Below, in pieces: positions 1 through 10,129 of a DNA stretch of 64,000 nucleotides. A model generated the notes under the pieces. That model saw only the letters and a program-made list of their open reading frames with translations, searched no databases and was not told the DNA's origin. This DNA comes from Limnanthes douglasii subsp. nivea (lineage: Eukaryota; Streptophyta; Magnoliopsida; Brassicales; Limnanthaceae), in the NCBI GenBank assembly GCA_036936605.1, contig JAUPFV010000003.1, positions 151,374,997-151,438,996 on the forward strand. Direction: 5' to 3'. The translations under genes were made by a program, and so were the position numbers. Every line of letters starts with the position of its first letter. Position 1 is the stretch's first letter.

Positions 1-129
1 CATCGACGCCAGGAAAATTTCAAACTACAATCCGCTTCTGCCTAAGCTTCATGCCACAAACACCACCACAAGGACACCTGCACTACTGGTAAATATTCCA
101 AACTATACACTTAAATTTAAACACATTTT

Positions 130-345
130 AAGTATGCATGCTGCGAACTGTGATCTGGTATGCTGCGAATTGTGAGTAAATCAATTGTTTTTTCGCAGCC
201 TATCCATAACTCAATTCGCAGCATATGATGCGAATCGTGTGACATGCCCATGTTAGATTTGTTGTCATACAATTCGCAGCCTAAGGTGCGAATTATGTTG
301 GATTCATTGTCATATAGTTCGCAGCCTAAGATGCGAATTGTATGT
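130..345. repeat. TTCGCA/TGCGAA module cluster 1 (in Ulp1 intron)
   Basis: Several copies of an imperfect palindrome, AATTCGCA then about 9 bases then TGCGAATT, often followed by tgtgtgac-like sequence, at about 138, 156, 192, 214, 271 and 318. All lie inside the putative intron 92-398 of the Ulp1 remnant. Confidence 0.85.
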
Positions 346-398
346 CACCAACTGTTTTTGTTTTTGTGCTTATTCCTAACACTAATTATTATACACAG

Positions 399-598
399 AT
401 CAAATATTTGTTGGATAGAGGATTCCTACCTAAATATAATACATGGTGGAAGGTGAAAGTGGAAAGAGGCATCCCACAACAAAAATGAGCCACCGTGGCT
501 GTGGTATATTTGTCTGCAAATATGCAAGAGATATTATTAAGCATGTATCAGTGCAGAGAAAATACGATGCATATATGGTAATTGCCTTCAGAGCATAA
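399..598 (+). pseudogene. Ulp1 (C48) cysteine-protease C-terminal exon, frameshifted
   Basis: A good acceptor (ATACACAG, ending 398) opens an exon translating as IKYLLDRGFLPKYNTWWKVK and on to ERGIPQQK. After a one-base shift near 480-490 it continues as GCGIFVCKYARDIIK and ends at TAA 596-598. The CGIFVCKYA block matches the catalytic-cysteine region of SUMO/NEDD8-type C48 proteases, where the usual motif is DCGxFxxKY; the residue before Cys is Gly here instead of Asp. Bases 1-91 read open and end in a GT donor (ctg/gtaaat), so they may be the preceding exon, with the repeat-filled intron 92-398 between. Frameshift and lost Asp make activity unlikely. The rest of the gene is outside the window. 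Confidence 0.6.
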
Positions 599-844
599 AT
601 GTTTTATTACTTTTTAAATGACAAAGACCGCATCGCATATGGTTGATTCGTGTATTTCTTGTAAATACATTTGTTGCTTGTAAATACATCTATTGTAATT
701 TTTAGTTTTGTTGTGCATACATAAACAAATTACTTCTTCAGAAATTTGAATATTCCTTAGCTTATAGTTCGCATCATAACCTGATATATAAGGGTTGATT
801 AATACTCGATTAATTCCAACAAAATAATTCACAGCAAATCTCTG

Positions 845-1000
845 GTATGTATGAACAGTTCGCAGCCTAGCCTGTATGAACAGTTTGCAGCCTAACTTAT
901 CATCAAATAGTTCGCAGCCTAACCTGATAGATGGTTATCACTACACACACAGTTCGCAGCCTGGTATACAAGCTTAAAACCAGTTCGCAGCCTGGTGCAG
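845..1000. repeat. TTCGCAGCCT half-module cluster 2
   Basis: Five copies of agTTCGCAGCCT (one as TTTGCAGCCT), spaced 25-50 bp between the Ulp1 remnant and the next gene. Here mostly the left half of the palindrome is present. The rest of 599-1160 shows no coding signal. Confidence 0.85.
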
Positions 1001-1164
1001 AAATAAAAAATTAAAAATACAAAGTTCAAGGATACGAACAGGCTGTGGCTTATGCCTTGGTAAACGTTTTCTCCATTGAGCACACAAAAAACAATCTAAT
1101 CAAGTACATAATTCATTAAATGCTGATTGGACATGGAAGCTATGTAATGATTACCTCCTTTCCC

Positions 1165-1172
1165 TATAAATA
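1165..1172 (+). promoter_or_regulatory. TATA box of the small acidic gene
   Basis: TATAAATA lies 84 bp upstream of the ATG at 1256, followed by a pyrimidine- and A-rich leader typical of a plant 5' UTR. Transcription is inferred, not shown. Confidence 0.5.
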
Positions 1173-1255
1173 CCTCTAGTAACCAAAGGCTAACTTTACA
1201 CCAAACTCTATATTTTTTTAAAAACACCTATTATTCTCTTCGAATTCAAACAGTC

Positions 1256-1755
1256 ATGTCTTTTTCCGCCACCACAACAACCACCTCATACTCAAACTCT
1301 GGTTCACTCGGTTCTCAGGGTGATTCCTGGTCATCCTTAACCGTTAACTGGAGTGATGAGTTGATCATGCCAGCAGTACCACCCCCAGCCCAGTCTCTGT
1401 CTTCGAACTAGACATGTATGATGACTACTACTCTGCTAACTCTCAACCAGTGGAAGTTGTTCCACAGGTTGCTGCTGAACCTCAACCAGAACAGGTTCCA
1501 ATGCTTCCTGCTGCACCTCAGCCAGAAAAGGTGCAACCTCAAACGACAGAGGTTCGAAACAACAAAAGGAAGAGGGAAGATGAAGTTGGTCCATCAAGGA
1601 CAAATTTTTTAATCATGATGGACGTAGATATTGAAGCTGAAGAGAAAGTGGAAGAGAATGAGAAAGTGGAAGAGAAAGAGGAGAAAGACAAAGATGGTCA
1701 GCACAAAGAGGAGAAAGAGGAAACAGTTGGTGATGAATCCTCTACCAACTACTAG
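1256..1755 (+). pseudogene. Small Gln/Pro- and Glu-rich protein with NLS, unknown function, likely frameshifted
   Basis: Not a recognised family. The ATG at 1256 opens 51 codons rich in Ser/Thr (MSFSATTTTTSYSNSGSLGS...) ending at TAG 1409-1411. The next frame, open across that stop, reads VFELDMYDDYY and continues to 1755, giving a Gln/Pro-rich stretch, a basic KRKRE motif (about 1570) like a nuclear signal, and a Glu/Lys-rich tail. The simplest reading is one gene with a frameshift near 1370-1400; otherwise the 113-residue frame starting at 1414 is used alone. A TATA box lies upstream. It converges on the transposase gene, in the place mudrB occupies in maize MuDR, but no similarity to MURB is visible. 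Composition suggests a nuclear protein; a function cannot be assigned. Confidence 0.45.
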
Positions 1756-1904
1756 AGTTGGTTTTTGTTTTTTGTTTTTTTGAAATGCAACTAACTAGCA
1801 CCAGTAGCTTGTAGTGATATGTGTAAACAATTGTTAGTTTCTGGAAATATTGTAATCCTCTTTTTTTGTAATCCAACTTGTTTACAGAGTTTCAATGATA
1901 TAAA

Positions 1905-2265
1905 CGATTCGCATCCAAATACATTTTGCACATCATTCGCATGTTAACCTGCTATATTACTTATTTTCAACCTTATTGAATATCCTGGTATTTTTATTAA
2001 ATCACAATTCGCAGCTTATCATATAACAAATATCAGGACTTCTAATTGATCTCCATTCGCATCACAATTCTGGCCCTAATTCGCAGCCTATCATGCGAAA
2101 CGTAAGATATGATAAATGTTTGATATGATTTTACTAGCGATTCATATCCTGGTGAAATTTCACATAGTTGTACATAATTCGCATGTGATCATGATAGATG
2201 TTTGTAACAATACACCAACATATTGTACATAATTCGTAACACAGGATGCGAAATGCTTACAACTC
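1905..2265. repeat. TTCGCA/TGCGAA module cluster 3
   Basis: Modules and half-modules at about 1907, 1937, 2005, 2052, 2078 (full: AATTCGCAGCCTATCATGCG), 2176 and 2231, in the spacer between the 3' ends of the two convergent genes. Nothing else is recognisable in 1756-2373. Confidence 0.85.
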
Positions 2266-2373
2266 CAATAATAGCAAATACAAAAACACAGGAATGTACA
2301 AATGTTTAGTTTGCTGTACAGAACAATAACTATACTACAAAAATAAATGTGATATGGCCAACCAGAATTGTCC

Positions 2374-4800
2374 TTAAACTGGAACATCACAAGTCCTCCG
2401 GTTATGGCCTGATTTCGAACATCGGCCACACCTTAACTTCTTGGTTGAAATTTCTCCTCTAAAAGGGATTCGCTTTTTCTTAGGCCTTCCGGAACGTCTC
2501 TTAACGTTCGGAGGCAGAACTTCAACAAAAGAAGGATCGTTAGCGCTGGACCCTTCGCCGAAATCAGTTGTAGCTGGTATGTTGAAAGAGTAACTTTCCC
2601 TGTAATTCTTAACCGTAAAGAAGGGTTCTGTTACAGTCAATGGATCTTGGTCTGTGTATTGTAATGCCGCTAGAGCATGAGCACATGGAAAACACTCTTG
2701 TTGCCATGATCCGCATGAATATTTGAAATCTAACAGATTAACAACAGCCACAGGATTCGAAAAGACTTCGAACATGGCGGAAGAGGACTTACGTACTACC
2801 CAACTTCGGTACATGTCAACATTCTGCTTTAACTTCTTCTCGTACTTAGGAACCAAATTAGTACTCCAGCTGAGACCTTCTTTGTATCTCCGTGAAACTT
2901 GAGTCATAAGCAAGACTCTAATCCAATCAATAAACTCAACAATTGGTAAGCCGCAATATTTTTTAATCTGATTGTTAAACGATTCAGCTGCGGTAGAAGC
3001 CATAGACCCGTATCGCTTCCCTTTTACGTAAGCCTGCGCATACTTTTCAGGGGGTAAATTTGTAAGAAAATCACTCATTCTCTCACCACCTTCACATAGA
3101 AAACCTGTTAGTATATCTTTAAAAAGCTCTTGACTGGGAGAATAAGCAAGACGATGGAAGAAACTCAACATCTTTTTTTATACTCTCTGTTAGTATGTTC
3201 CAGTTTGGCTTTCAAATTCTGCATGAGATGGAAATAACAGTACGCATGATAGCAGTTTGGATACAAGACAGAAACAGCATTAACAATACCAGAATGACGG
3301 TCTGAAATAAATGTGATCTGGCGATCCAACAAATGTGGTCTCAAACACCCCCCGAACCACATCCAATTGTCCCAATCTTCAATGCTAACTACACCAACAG
3401 CAACAGGGAATAGTCCTGGAAAAAGGCAGATCAAATGAACACTACAACAGTATGCAAACGTTTAAAAATTGTAAACAATTCGCATGCTGTCCTGGAATAA
3501 TTCACAGCTTGTCATGCGAATTATGTGTGACATTTTAATTGCTCATACAAACAATTCGCAGCTTGTCATACGAATTGTTTGTGACAACTTTAAATAATAC
3601 CTAACTCAAGTTGCGATGTAAGTACAGTTTACTCAGCATAATACCTAATTCGCAGCCTCAAATGCGAAATGTGAGGATCACAACACTGCTTAATTCGCAT
3701 CACCTGCTGCGAATTGCATCAGCATTTTCACACAAAAACATCGTTCATTAACTAGATAAATGTAACTAACCGTTGTTTCCGTCCTTTGCTACAGCAGTGA
3801 GCAATGTACCCTTGTACTTGCCATATTAGTGGGTTCCATCGACAAACAACATTGGACGGCATGAATGAAAACCACTAAGGGACGAACCGAATACTACAAA
3901 ACAACGCTTGAATCGGTTTCCAGCTGACAACTCCAACTGGCAGTCTGAAGTAATATCCCGGCTCTTCAAGCGTTTGAAGTATCCGCTTAGTAAACTAAAA
4001 GAACTTGAACTATCTCCAAAAACTCCCCTCCTAGCCTTCTCTAAAGCATTCCATGACAAACGATAAGAGATGTCAAGACCATAATCTTGTTTGACAGTCG
4101 ATTGTATGGTTTTGGCTGTCAACGAATGACAGTCGATTGTATGGTTTTGACAGTCGATTGTATGGTACAGGACATACTTCTTGATTGTCATAAGGCCGGT
4201 GCTTGAGTCAATAGATGAATAAACCCTCCATTTGCACCCGCTTGTGAGCTTATTTTCACAATAAGCAGTGATCTTATTTGTTGTGTTGTGCAGGTATTTG
4301 AAAGAAAAACCATGCTCTAACGCAAACTTGCACAAAGATACCCTCAGACCGGCAGCACCTTCTTCAAAAGCTTGACCCACTCATGTAATAGCATCAACCC
4401 AACCAGCAGTAGCAAGTTGTTTTTTCCTCTGATCAGAATTAACTAAACCGTTACTACTCTCCCCGCTAACTAGTTGATCAAGAGATGGTTCTCCCAAAAT
4501 CAAGCTACGCTCTTTACGCTTTACACCACAATCCTTACCACCAGAGCTCTTATCAACAGAACTTTTATTACCAGAACCCTTATCGAAGACGTGTTGTTCT
4601 ATGAGAAAACTAACCTGTTTTAAACGCTCCAAATCAAGATATAACACCAACCCAACAAAATCATTATGGTTATTAAAGAAACAATTATTGTGATCCCCGT
4701 AAGAGTAAGTAATTAAGTACTCACCTGTGGCAAACTCCTCCCATGTGTTCTCTACATAACCTTGGATACTTTCGAAGCTTTCAAACTCCGTGAAAGGCAC
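2374..4800 (-). pseudogene. MULE-1 MuDR/MURA-type transposase, disrupted
   Basis: From 4800 inward: an N-terminal region; the MuDR DNA-binding region (4380-4150, GFSFKYLHN... CKWRVY); the first catalytic Asp in LFVDGTH (about 3833); the second DDE block ITFISDRHSGI (about 3290) with CYFHLMQNL; a SWIM-type zinc finger (CGSWQQECFPCAHALAAL, about 2700); and a C-terminal zinc knuckle CGRCSKSGHNRRTC just before the stop at 2374. A GT-AG intron at 3770-3416 (GTTAGT...CCAG) rejoins GNN to GLFPVAVG in frame. Damage: in-frame TGA near 4379, TAA near 3830, and a frameshift in an A-run near 3170. A short segment is repeated about three times (4093-4165, cagtcgattgtatggtttt). The domain order is standard for autonomous plant MULEs, but this copy cannot make an intact enzyme without correction. 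Confidence 0.88.
3477..3725. repeat. TTCGCA/TGCGAA module cluster 4 (inside transposase intron)
   Basis: Full or near-full modules at about 3479, 3506, 3553, 3648 and 3691, all within the 355-bp intron of the transposase. None are seen in the flanking exons. Confidence 0.88.
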
Positions 4801-4878
4801 AATTGCAGTTTGGTGACCATATTTAAAAATACAAACTCGTGATTTAGATATCTCTTAACTTGGACAATACAATAAGTT

Positions 4879-5158
4879 ACAAAAACTAGGTGAAAATTAT
4901 TTACTACTGCATCAAACAATTCGCATCCTATCTTGCGAATTGTGTATACCTACAACGAGCTATTCGCATCTTGCCCTGATATTTGTAGGTAAAAAAGTCC
5001 TGATATTTGTTATTAGTCACAAAAACTATGTGCAAATTATTTACTGCAACATCAAACAATTCGCATCCTATCTTGCGAATTGTGTATATCTACATAGAGC
5101 TATTCGCATCCTGTCCTGATATTTCTATGTAAAAAAGGTCCTGATATTTGTTTCGAAA
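4879..5158. repeat. 140-bp tandem duplication carrying TTCGCA modules (cluster 5)
   Basis: Two adjacent copies of a 140-bp unit (starting 4879 and 5019, both at acaaaaacta). Each contains AATTCGCATCCTATCTTGCG followed by AATT, plus a half-module TATTCGCATC. It lies between the transposase start and the right terminus. The rest of 4801-5690 is AT-rich with no coding signal. Confidence 0.85.
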
Positions 5159-5689
5159 TACAATACTCTAACTGACCTAAAAACTCGTAATCTACACATT
5201 CAAGACAAAACTAAAGCACTACCAAATTAGAATATAGCATCAGAAAACAAGGACATAACTATATAACGAACAATATTAACTAAACAATAACAGATCACTA
5301 TAACAAAAAAAAAACAGAGAAAAGCTCGAAATCAGGCAATGACATCTAAAAACAGTAGAATAGAACCTATTCCAACAGAGAAAACGAATAAAAAACTTCG
5401 AAATCGGTAGGTAATTACCTAAAAAGCTCGCAACACGATTACTTATAAGCTATAAGATTCCAAAAAGCGACGATCAACTCCTGTACGTATAAAACAGAGG
5501 TTAGACAGGTCTAACACAACAACCTACATAAAGAAACAAACTTTCTGCAGCTTCCGATCACCGGAAAATGTGATTTCAACCCAGCTCGTGGTGGTTGGTA
5601 GGGTTAGGTGGTTAGAGCGGCTAACAAATTCAAATCTTCAAAAAGCTAGAAAAAACAGAAAGAAAACAGAAAATAAGGTTTATATAGTG

Positions 5690-5836
5690 GGTTAAGGGTA
5701 GTTAGTGTATTAAAATAAAATTAGGTTGTAAGTGACAATAAAGTAGTTGAGTTGGATATTAAGTAACAATTGATCAAACCTTGGGCGGTAAGTGACAATC
5801 GAATAGTTGAGGGGTTTACTTTAAGTACAATTTCCC
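5690..5836. repeat. MULE-1 right terminal sequence (putative TIR)
   Basis: Read inward on the minus strand it begins GGGAAATTGTACTTAAAGTA and contains two related blocks (CTCAACTATTCGATTGTCACTTA; CTCAACTACTTTATTGTCACTTA), the sub-repeat style of plant MULE termini. The partner repeat is outside the window. Confidence 0.55.
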
Positions 5837-5918
5837 TATAGATAAATCCAAAATATAGATAAATCCAAAACGGCAAATATAGATAAATCCAAAATATAGA
5901 TAAATCCAAAACGGGTAA
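5837..5918. repeat. Minisatellite atagataaatccaaaa
   Basis: Four copies of ATAGATAAATCCAAAA arranged as two roughly 44-bp units separated by cggcaa, directly beside the MULE-1 end and about 100 bp upstream of the SKIP22-like gene. Confidence 0.85.
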
Positions 5919-6014
5919 ACTTAAACCTTTGGATAGGTATAGCTGTGCCTACGGTGATAACTCACCTCCTCTTCTCATACTCCAGTCCAGTCCGCAGAAC
6001 AAACAGCAAAAGAA

Positions 6015-6992
6015 ATGAGATTAAGAGTGAGATCGCTCGAAACTAGCGAAACCTTTAGAGTCGAATTCCCCGATTCATGTACTTTGGATCAGTTTCGTTA
6101 TTATTTCGTTTCAATTTCATCATCACCTTCCCCTCTTTACTTCTCTCTCGACCGGAAATATGATCTTCACGCATCGTCACCAGACGAATCCCTTCACTCT
6201 CTTGGTCTCAGATCCGGCGATCTCATCCTCTACTCGCCAAACCCTCGTGCTTTTCTCCGTCACCCGGAAACCCTAGGGTCGAGCTCTTCCACCGTGCAAG
6301 AAAATGACACCCTGAATACAAGAAAAGAAAAAAAAGTATGCTTGGTTGGAGGGAACGAGGAGAATAATTCTGATGTCATTCAACCAACCAAGAGAGACAA
6401 AACCCTAATGGGTGTCGGTGAAGAAGTGTTGGATAAGGCTGGTAGTGCAGTTACTGAGCCTCCTTGCTGGAAGAGGGTGTTGAGGGAGAAATTGACCGAT
6501 GATCGTAGCCAAGAGAGGCTTTTGATTACTGGGGTTGATGCAGTTCTAGTTGAATTTGGTTTGATACCCTTCGATCCCATTTCTGGTAAGCGAATTGATC
6601 GGTTTGATAAGCTGCCTTCGTCTGTGTCCTATACTCTGCCTGCGCTTATAGGTGATCGCACTGATAAGGTTGTCTCTGTAGTTTTGAAGTTTCAAAATCT
6701 TGGTGGTGTTATTATTGTATATGGGTGTTTAGCTAAGGGAGGTAGGGGTATGCATAGGTTATGTTTGGACAAAAATAAGTTTGGTTCGATTTTGGATTTG
6801 GTTTGTGTGAATTGCGATAATAGTGATTTGATAACAGAGAATGGTGATTGTTTGGAGTTTTGGAAAACAGTGAAAGATGGACTTGCTTTCCCTTTGTTGA
6901 TAGATATGTGGGAGAAAACTGGCTTGTCTCTTCCGCCTCAGTTTAGGATTTTGGAGTCTATTGACAGAAACAAGCGTCGCATGTGTTCCTAG
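6015..6992 (+). CDS. SKIP22-like protein (ubiquitin-like + PI31 domain) lacking the F-box
   Basis: Intact 325-residue frame. Residues 1-90 (MRLRVRSLETSETFRVEFPD..., SLHSLGLRSGDLILYSPNP) match the ubiquitin-like N-terminus of F-box protein SKIP22. Residues about 160-310 (VDAVLVEFGLIPFDPISGKR, VVSVVLKFQNLGG, MHRLCLDKNKFGSILDLVCV, FWKTVKDGLAFPLLIDMWEK) match its PI31/FBXO7 proteasome-regulator domain. SKIP22 proteins are SCF ubiquitin-ligase adaptors of about 475 residues whose F-box follows the 'LPP.F' motif. Here the frame gives LPPQFRILES and stops 15 residues later, so the Skp1-binding F-box is missing. No intron is needed. It may be a truncated paralogue still able to contact proteasome partners, or a decaying gene. 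The ATG follows a pyrimidine-rich leader, and MULE-1 ends only 178 bp upstream. Confidence 0.85.
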   Translation: MRLRVRSLETSETFRVEFPDSCTLDQFRYYFVSISSSPSPLYFSLDRKYDLHASSPDESLHSLGLRSGDLILYSPNPRAFLRHPETLGSSSSTVQENDTLNTRKEKKVCLVGGNEENNSDVIQPTKRDKTLMGVGEEVLDKAGSAVTEPPCWKRVLREKLTDDRSQERLLITGVDAVLVEFGLIPFDPISGKRIDRFDKLPSSVSYTLPALIGDRTDKVVSVVLKFQNLGGVIIVYGCLAKGGRGMHRLCLDKNKFGSILDLVCVNCDNSDLITENGDCLEFWKTVKDGLAFPLLIDMWEKTGLSLPPQFRILESIDRNKRRMCS

Positions 6993-8184
6993 GACTGTGA
7001 GACATAGCATCTAATAACTTTTTTTTAAAGTAGTGTTGATAGAGTATTAATAGCTTTTTCTAATTACTATAGATAAAGATATTATAAGGGATTGATGCTA
7101 TGGAATGAGGCTGCCAATTGAGGTACAAACTGAGGCATGGATTGGGCTAAATTAATTAGAGGCTATAAATTGAGACACGGATTGGAGGCTACAGACTGAA
7201 GGTACAGATTACAACCATGGAGTAAGTGAGACTAGGGATTACAACCATGGAGTAAGTGAGACTAGGGATTAGATGAAGCTCAGGCAATCAAAAGAGGCTT
7301 TTGAAGGAAGTTACAGTTTGAGGCTACTTTTTTTCCAAAGAAGACTACAAGGGCATCCTTTTCACCCCACCGTGCCTACTCCTTCGAGGTCCTCCTCGCA
7401 CGATTCGGTTTTGAAGTCTTCCTTTACAAGTTTTAAGTTGGAGCTTATGAGTTCCGGGAGAACTCGTTTGGTTAGCATCTCTTCCACAAGTTCATGTTCA
7501 TAATTTAAGCAGTTTTGTTCAAAATACCATTGATTTCTACTAAACTGATGATTGGAGAGCAAACAATGAAACACATAATAAGTCACGTTAAAAGGTTGAA
7601 AAGATATTAGTTTGGTTAAAGATTGAAGAGAGGGTTTGGCTAAGCGAGTTTGAATTCCCATCCTTGAGTCTGAAGTCGTAGCTTACAAGCTCTGGCTAAC
7701 CAAAATGTTAGGTTAAACAATATTTTGGTGTTGTCCAAGAATAATTGAAATTGTAGGAATTGAGACATTTCCTTTATACGTTTCAAGTCCGAGCTTGAGT
7801 TCAATACGGTCCCACCGAACCTTAAATCCAAACAGTTTTATAAGATACATATAGATGACCGAACAGTTTTATAAGATACATATAGATGAAGTTAGTTGCC
7901 ACACTAGAGCTACAATTCCAGAGGTCATTGTTCGTTTTGCAAAGTGAATACAAAATTATGTATTGAGTGATAGAAACGAAGAAAATAGAAAACACGACAA
8001 TTTAAACTGTATCATTGAAGAAAATCTCCAGTAATGAGTACACAAAAAATCAAACACAATTATAGCACTCAAACCACACAAAAAATGTAAATAGTCTTAT
8101 CGATTTCACAAAACAATAGAAAAACATAACAAAGATATTATAGTGAAGTAAAACACATTTATTGTCCTTATGAACAACAAATTT
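6993..8184. other. Intergenic, 30-bp tandem duplication
   Basis: No supported gene. A perfect 30-bp duplication (gattacaaccatggagtaag...) occupies 7209-7268. Short open frames at 7273-7503 (+) and 7362-7661 (-) overlap each other and show no recognisable domain. No F-box-like translation was found downstream of the SKIP22-like stop. Confidence 0.7.
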
Positions 8185-8400
8185 GTGCTTAAGGGGTTGA
8201 GATTAGGGACATATATCTAGAAAACCGATATCCGAACCCGTTCCGAATTCTGACGGATATATTTTTTCAGACCAAATCTGAATTGGCGGATTCGGGTTAC
8301 CCACGTGGTAACCGCGTACTACCCGCGAATGAAATCCGTTGTGAATACCTAAACTAAATCCGAAAATCCGAACGAACCGGAACCTAACTTGAACATAAAC
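8185..8400. repeat. Dispersed cgaacc/ggttcg-rich sequence
   Basis: Runs of 'ccgaacc', 'cggattcgggttaccc' and 'gaacgaaccggaacc', the composition of degenerate non-coding plant repeats. Related-looking text occurs at 19510-19600 and 20270-20370 on the other side of MULE-2. No coding potential; element class not determined. Confidence 0.4.
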
Positions 8401-8519
8401 CGAACAAGAAAAAATAAAATAAAAATCTTACGATAACTTTAACAAACTAATATTATTATCGAATCAACATATCTTGAAATAACACAATATAATTTTTTTT
8501 GAAAAATACAAACTAAATG

Positions 8520-8598
8520 AAATTATCCCTACCATCAAATTTTTAAAATTAAAAACAAATATCCCTACCATCAAATTTTTAAAATTAAAAACAAATAT
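8520..8598. repeat. 39-bp tandem duplication
   Basis: atccctaccatcaaattttt... occurs twice in a row, within AT-rich DNA upstream of MULE-2. Confidence 0.8.
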
Positions 8599-8759
8599 GT
8601 CTTAATTAATAAGATTTGCTTCCAACTACTAAGTTCCAACAATCATCCATTTGTTGTATGAGAATTGACTTTATTTACTGAAAACATTTGAACTTTCATT
8701 ACATAAAAACAATTAAAACAAAATATTGTTAGAATAATATAAATGTAATTAAATTATAA

Positions 8760-8950
8760 GGTTTTGAAGAATGAATCGTCCCTCGACTATCGCATTTGGT
8801 GACATATAGCTCATGGACTTTCAAATCTGCGTTGACAGTCCCTTGACTATTGCGTTTAGATAAAGTTAGTCTAGAGGATCCTCGGAGCCTGCCACCTGTC
8901 ACTATACTCCCCAGTTTTTTGTGTCACCAGTAGTCCCTTGACTTTAGGTA
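8760..8950. repeat. MULE-2 left terminal inverted repeat
   Basis: Pairs with 19190-19384. It contains direct sub-repeats (GTCCCTCGACTATCGC; CAGTCCCTTGACTATTGCG) and shared blocks such as ACTATACTCCCCAGTTT. Preceded by TSD AAATTATAA at 8751-8759. Confidence 0.9.
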
Positions 8951-9224
8951 TGATTTTGCCCTTTGACCGAAATCCTTGTTGGCATAGCTGTTGGTGAGAT
9001 GTCAAATTTTAAATACCTAGCACCTGTTACGGCATCATATGTGTCATTGTGCCATTTAATTAAACTAAAGAAATAATTGAAAACCCTAATAGACATATTC
9101 TTAATTCTTCTTCCTCGAATGCTTTCTCTTCTCTCATTCTTTCCGTTTTCTTCTTATTATTTTCTCTTTCTCTTCAATTCGTTTCCTAAAACGAGTAAAA
9201 ATAATTCATCTACATCCTCTATTA

Positions 9225-9645
9225 ATGTCTACCAGCTCTACCTCTTTCCCTTATAAAAAATGGAGATTCGGTATCAATATGCTTTGTGGGAAACCTTTGG
9301 TAATTTGTACCTCGTGGACAGACTCTAATCCAGGGAGGAGATTTTATGGATGCAGAAACTATCGGGTAAGTTTAATCTAAGCTAAATCTTCTATAATTTA
9401 AACCTTAATTTATGTTTAGAACCCTAGTTTTTTAAAACATTAAATCGATTTAATTTTACAGAGTATTGAAGGAAAATGTGGGTTTTTTTGAGTGAGTGGA
9501 TTCACCAGTTCCTCATCATTCCAAAGAATTAATTATTACGTTGAAGAAAAATATACGCAAGATTGAAGCTGAGAATGGTAGTCTAAATACCAAAGTTAGT
9601 TTGTTGATGTTGTTTTGCTGCATTTCTTGTTTGTTTTTTTATTAG
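9225..9645 (+). pseudogene. GRF-type zinc-finger protein carried by MULE-2
   Basis: Exon 1 (9225-9365, ATG at 9225) encodes MSTSSTSFPY... LCGKPLVICTSWTDSNPGRR and FYGCRNY, the signature of GRF zinc fingers (CG...TSWT..NPGRRFYGC..Y). A GT-AG intron at 9366-9461 follows. Exon 2 gives SIEGKCGFF, then a basic coiled-coil-like stretch and a hydrophobic C-terminus (LLMLFCCISCLFF), an arrangement often seen in small plant GRF proteins. An extra T in a T-run at 9483-9489 and a nonsense codon where Trp of 'EWVD' is expected disrupt exon 2. The usual first Cys of the C-x-CG pair is also absent. GRF fingers bind nucleic acids; a role in transposition is conjecture based on its place inside the element. 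Confidence 0.75.
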
Positions 9646-10129
9646 TCTTGTTAAGAACTAATTTACAGCAAAGCCTAATTTTTGGTTTGATAAGCAATGT
9701 AATTTTTGGTTTGATACGCAATGTAAGAACTGGTTTGGAGAAGTAATTTTATCAGTATTGTTCTTTGTTTGGTTTGGAGAAGTAATTTTATCAGTATAAG
9801 AACTGTTGTTGTCTCAACATTGTTGAGATGGAATTAATATTTGTGTTATCTTGTGAACTGGTTTATTAATGGACTATTTGTAAATCTACAAATTAGAGTA
9901 GTACTAACACTGCTAAATTTTGATTAAAAAAAACCTTAAAATTTCATTTATAATTAGCCAAGCTTACATCATCTTCCAACAGAATACATTATCAACAAAT
10001 AATACAAAAAATTAAACAAGGCTATGAACACCTATTAACAACAACACCCTTAGAGTTCAGACTTATAATTGTTAACAAAAACTGACAAAAAATAGTCTAC
10101 TCTAGAACCAAAAAATAAATTTCCAATGT
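9646..10129. other. AT-rich spacer within MULE-2
   Basis: Lies between the 3' ends of the two convergent MULE-2 genes. A repeated phrase (ggtttggagaagtaattttatcagta) occurs twice around 9735-9797. No coding signal seen. Confidence 0.6.

Larger units (their letters stand above)
1..5836. mobile_element. MULE-1: right part of a Ulp1-bearing Mutator-like element
   Basis: This block runs from the window edge to a MULE-like terminus ending at 5836. It holds a Ulp1-type protease remnant (+), a small acidic gene (+) and a MuDR-type transposase pseudogene (-) read inward from the right terminus. The left terminus lies outside the window, so neither the left inverted repeat nor the 9-bp target duplication can be checked; the nine bases after the right end are TATAGATAA. 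MULEs carrying Ulp1-like genes (Kaonashi/KI type) are known in plants. Placing all three genes in one element is inference from their spacing and from the short repeat they share. Confidence 0.65.

Noticed and set aside
130..5125. CRISPR-like array, suggested by regular short palindromic repeats
   Set aside because: Spacing is irregular, the context is a plant transposon, and there are no cas genes or equal-length spacers.
7362..7661. 99-residue minus-strand frame overlapping a plus-strand frame at 7273-7503
   Set aside because: Overlapping open frames on both strands with no domain; not supported as genes.
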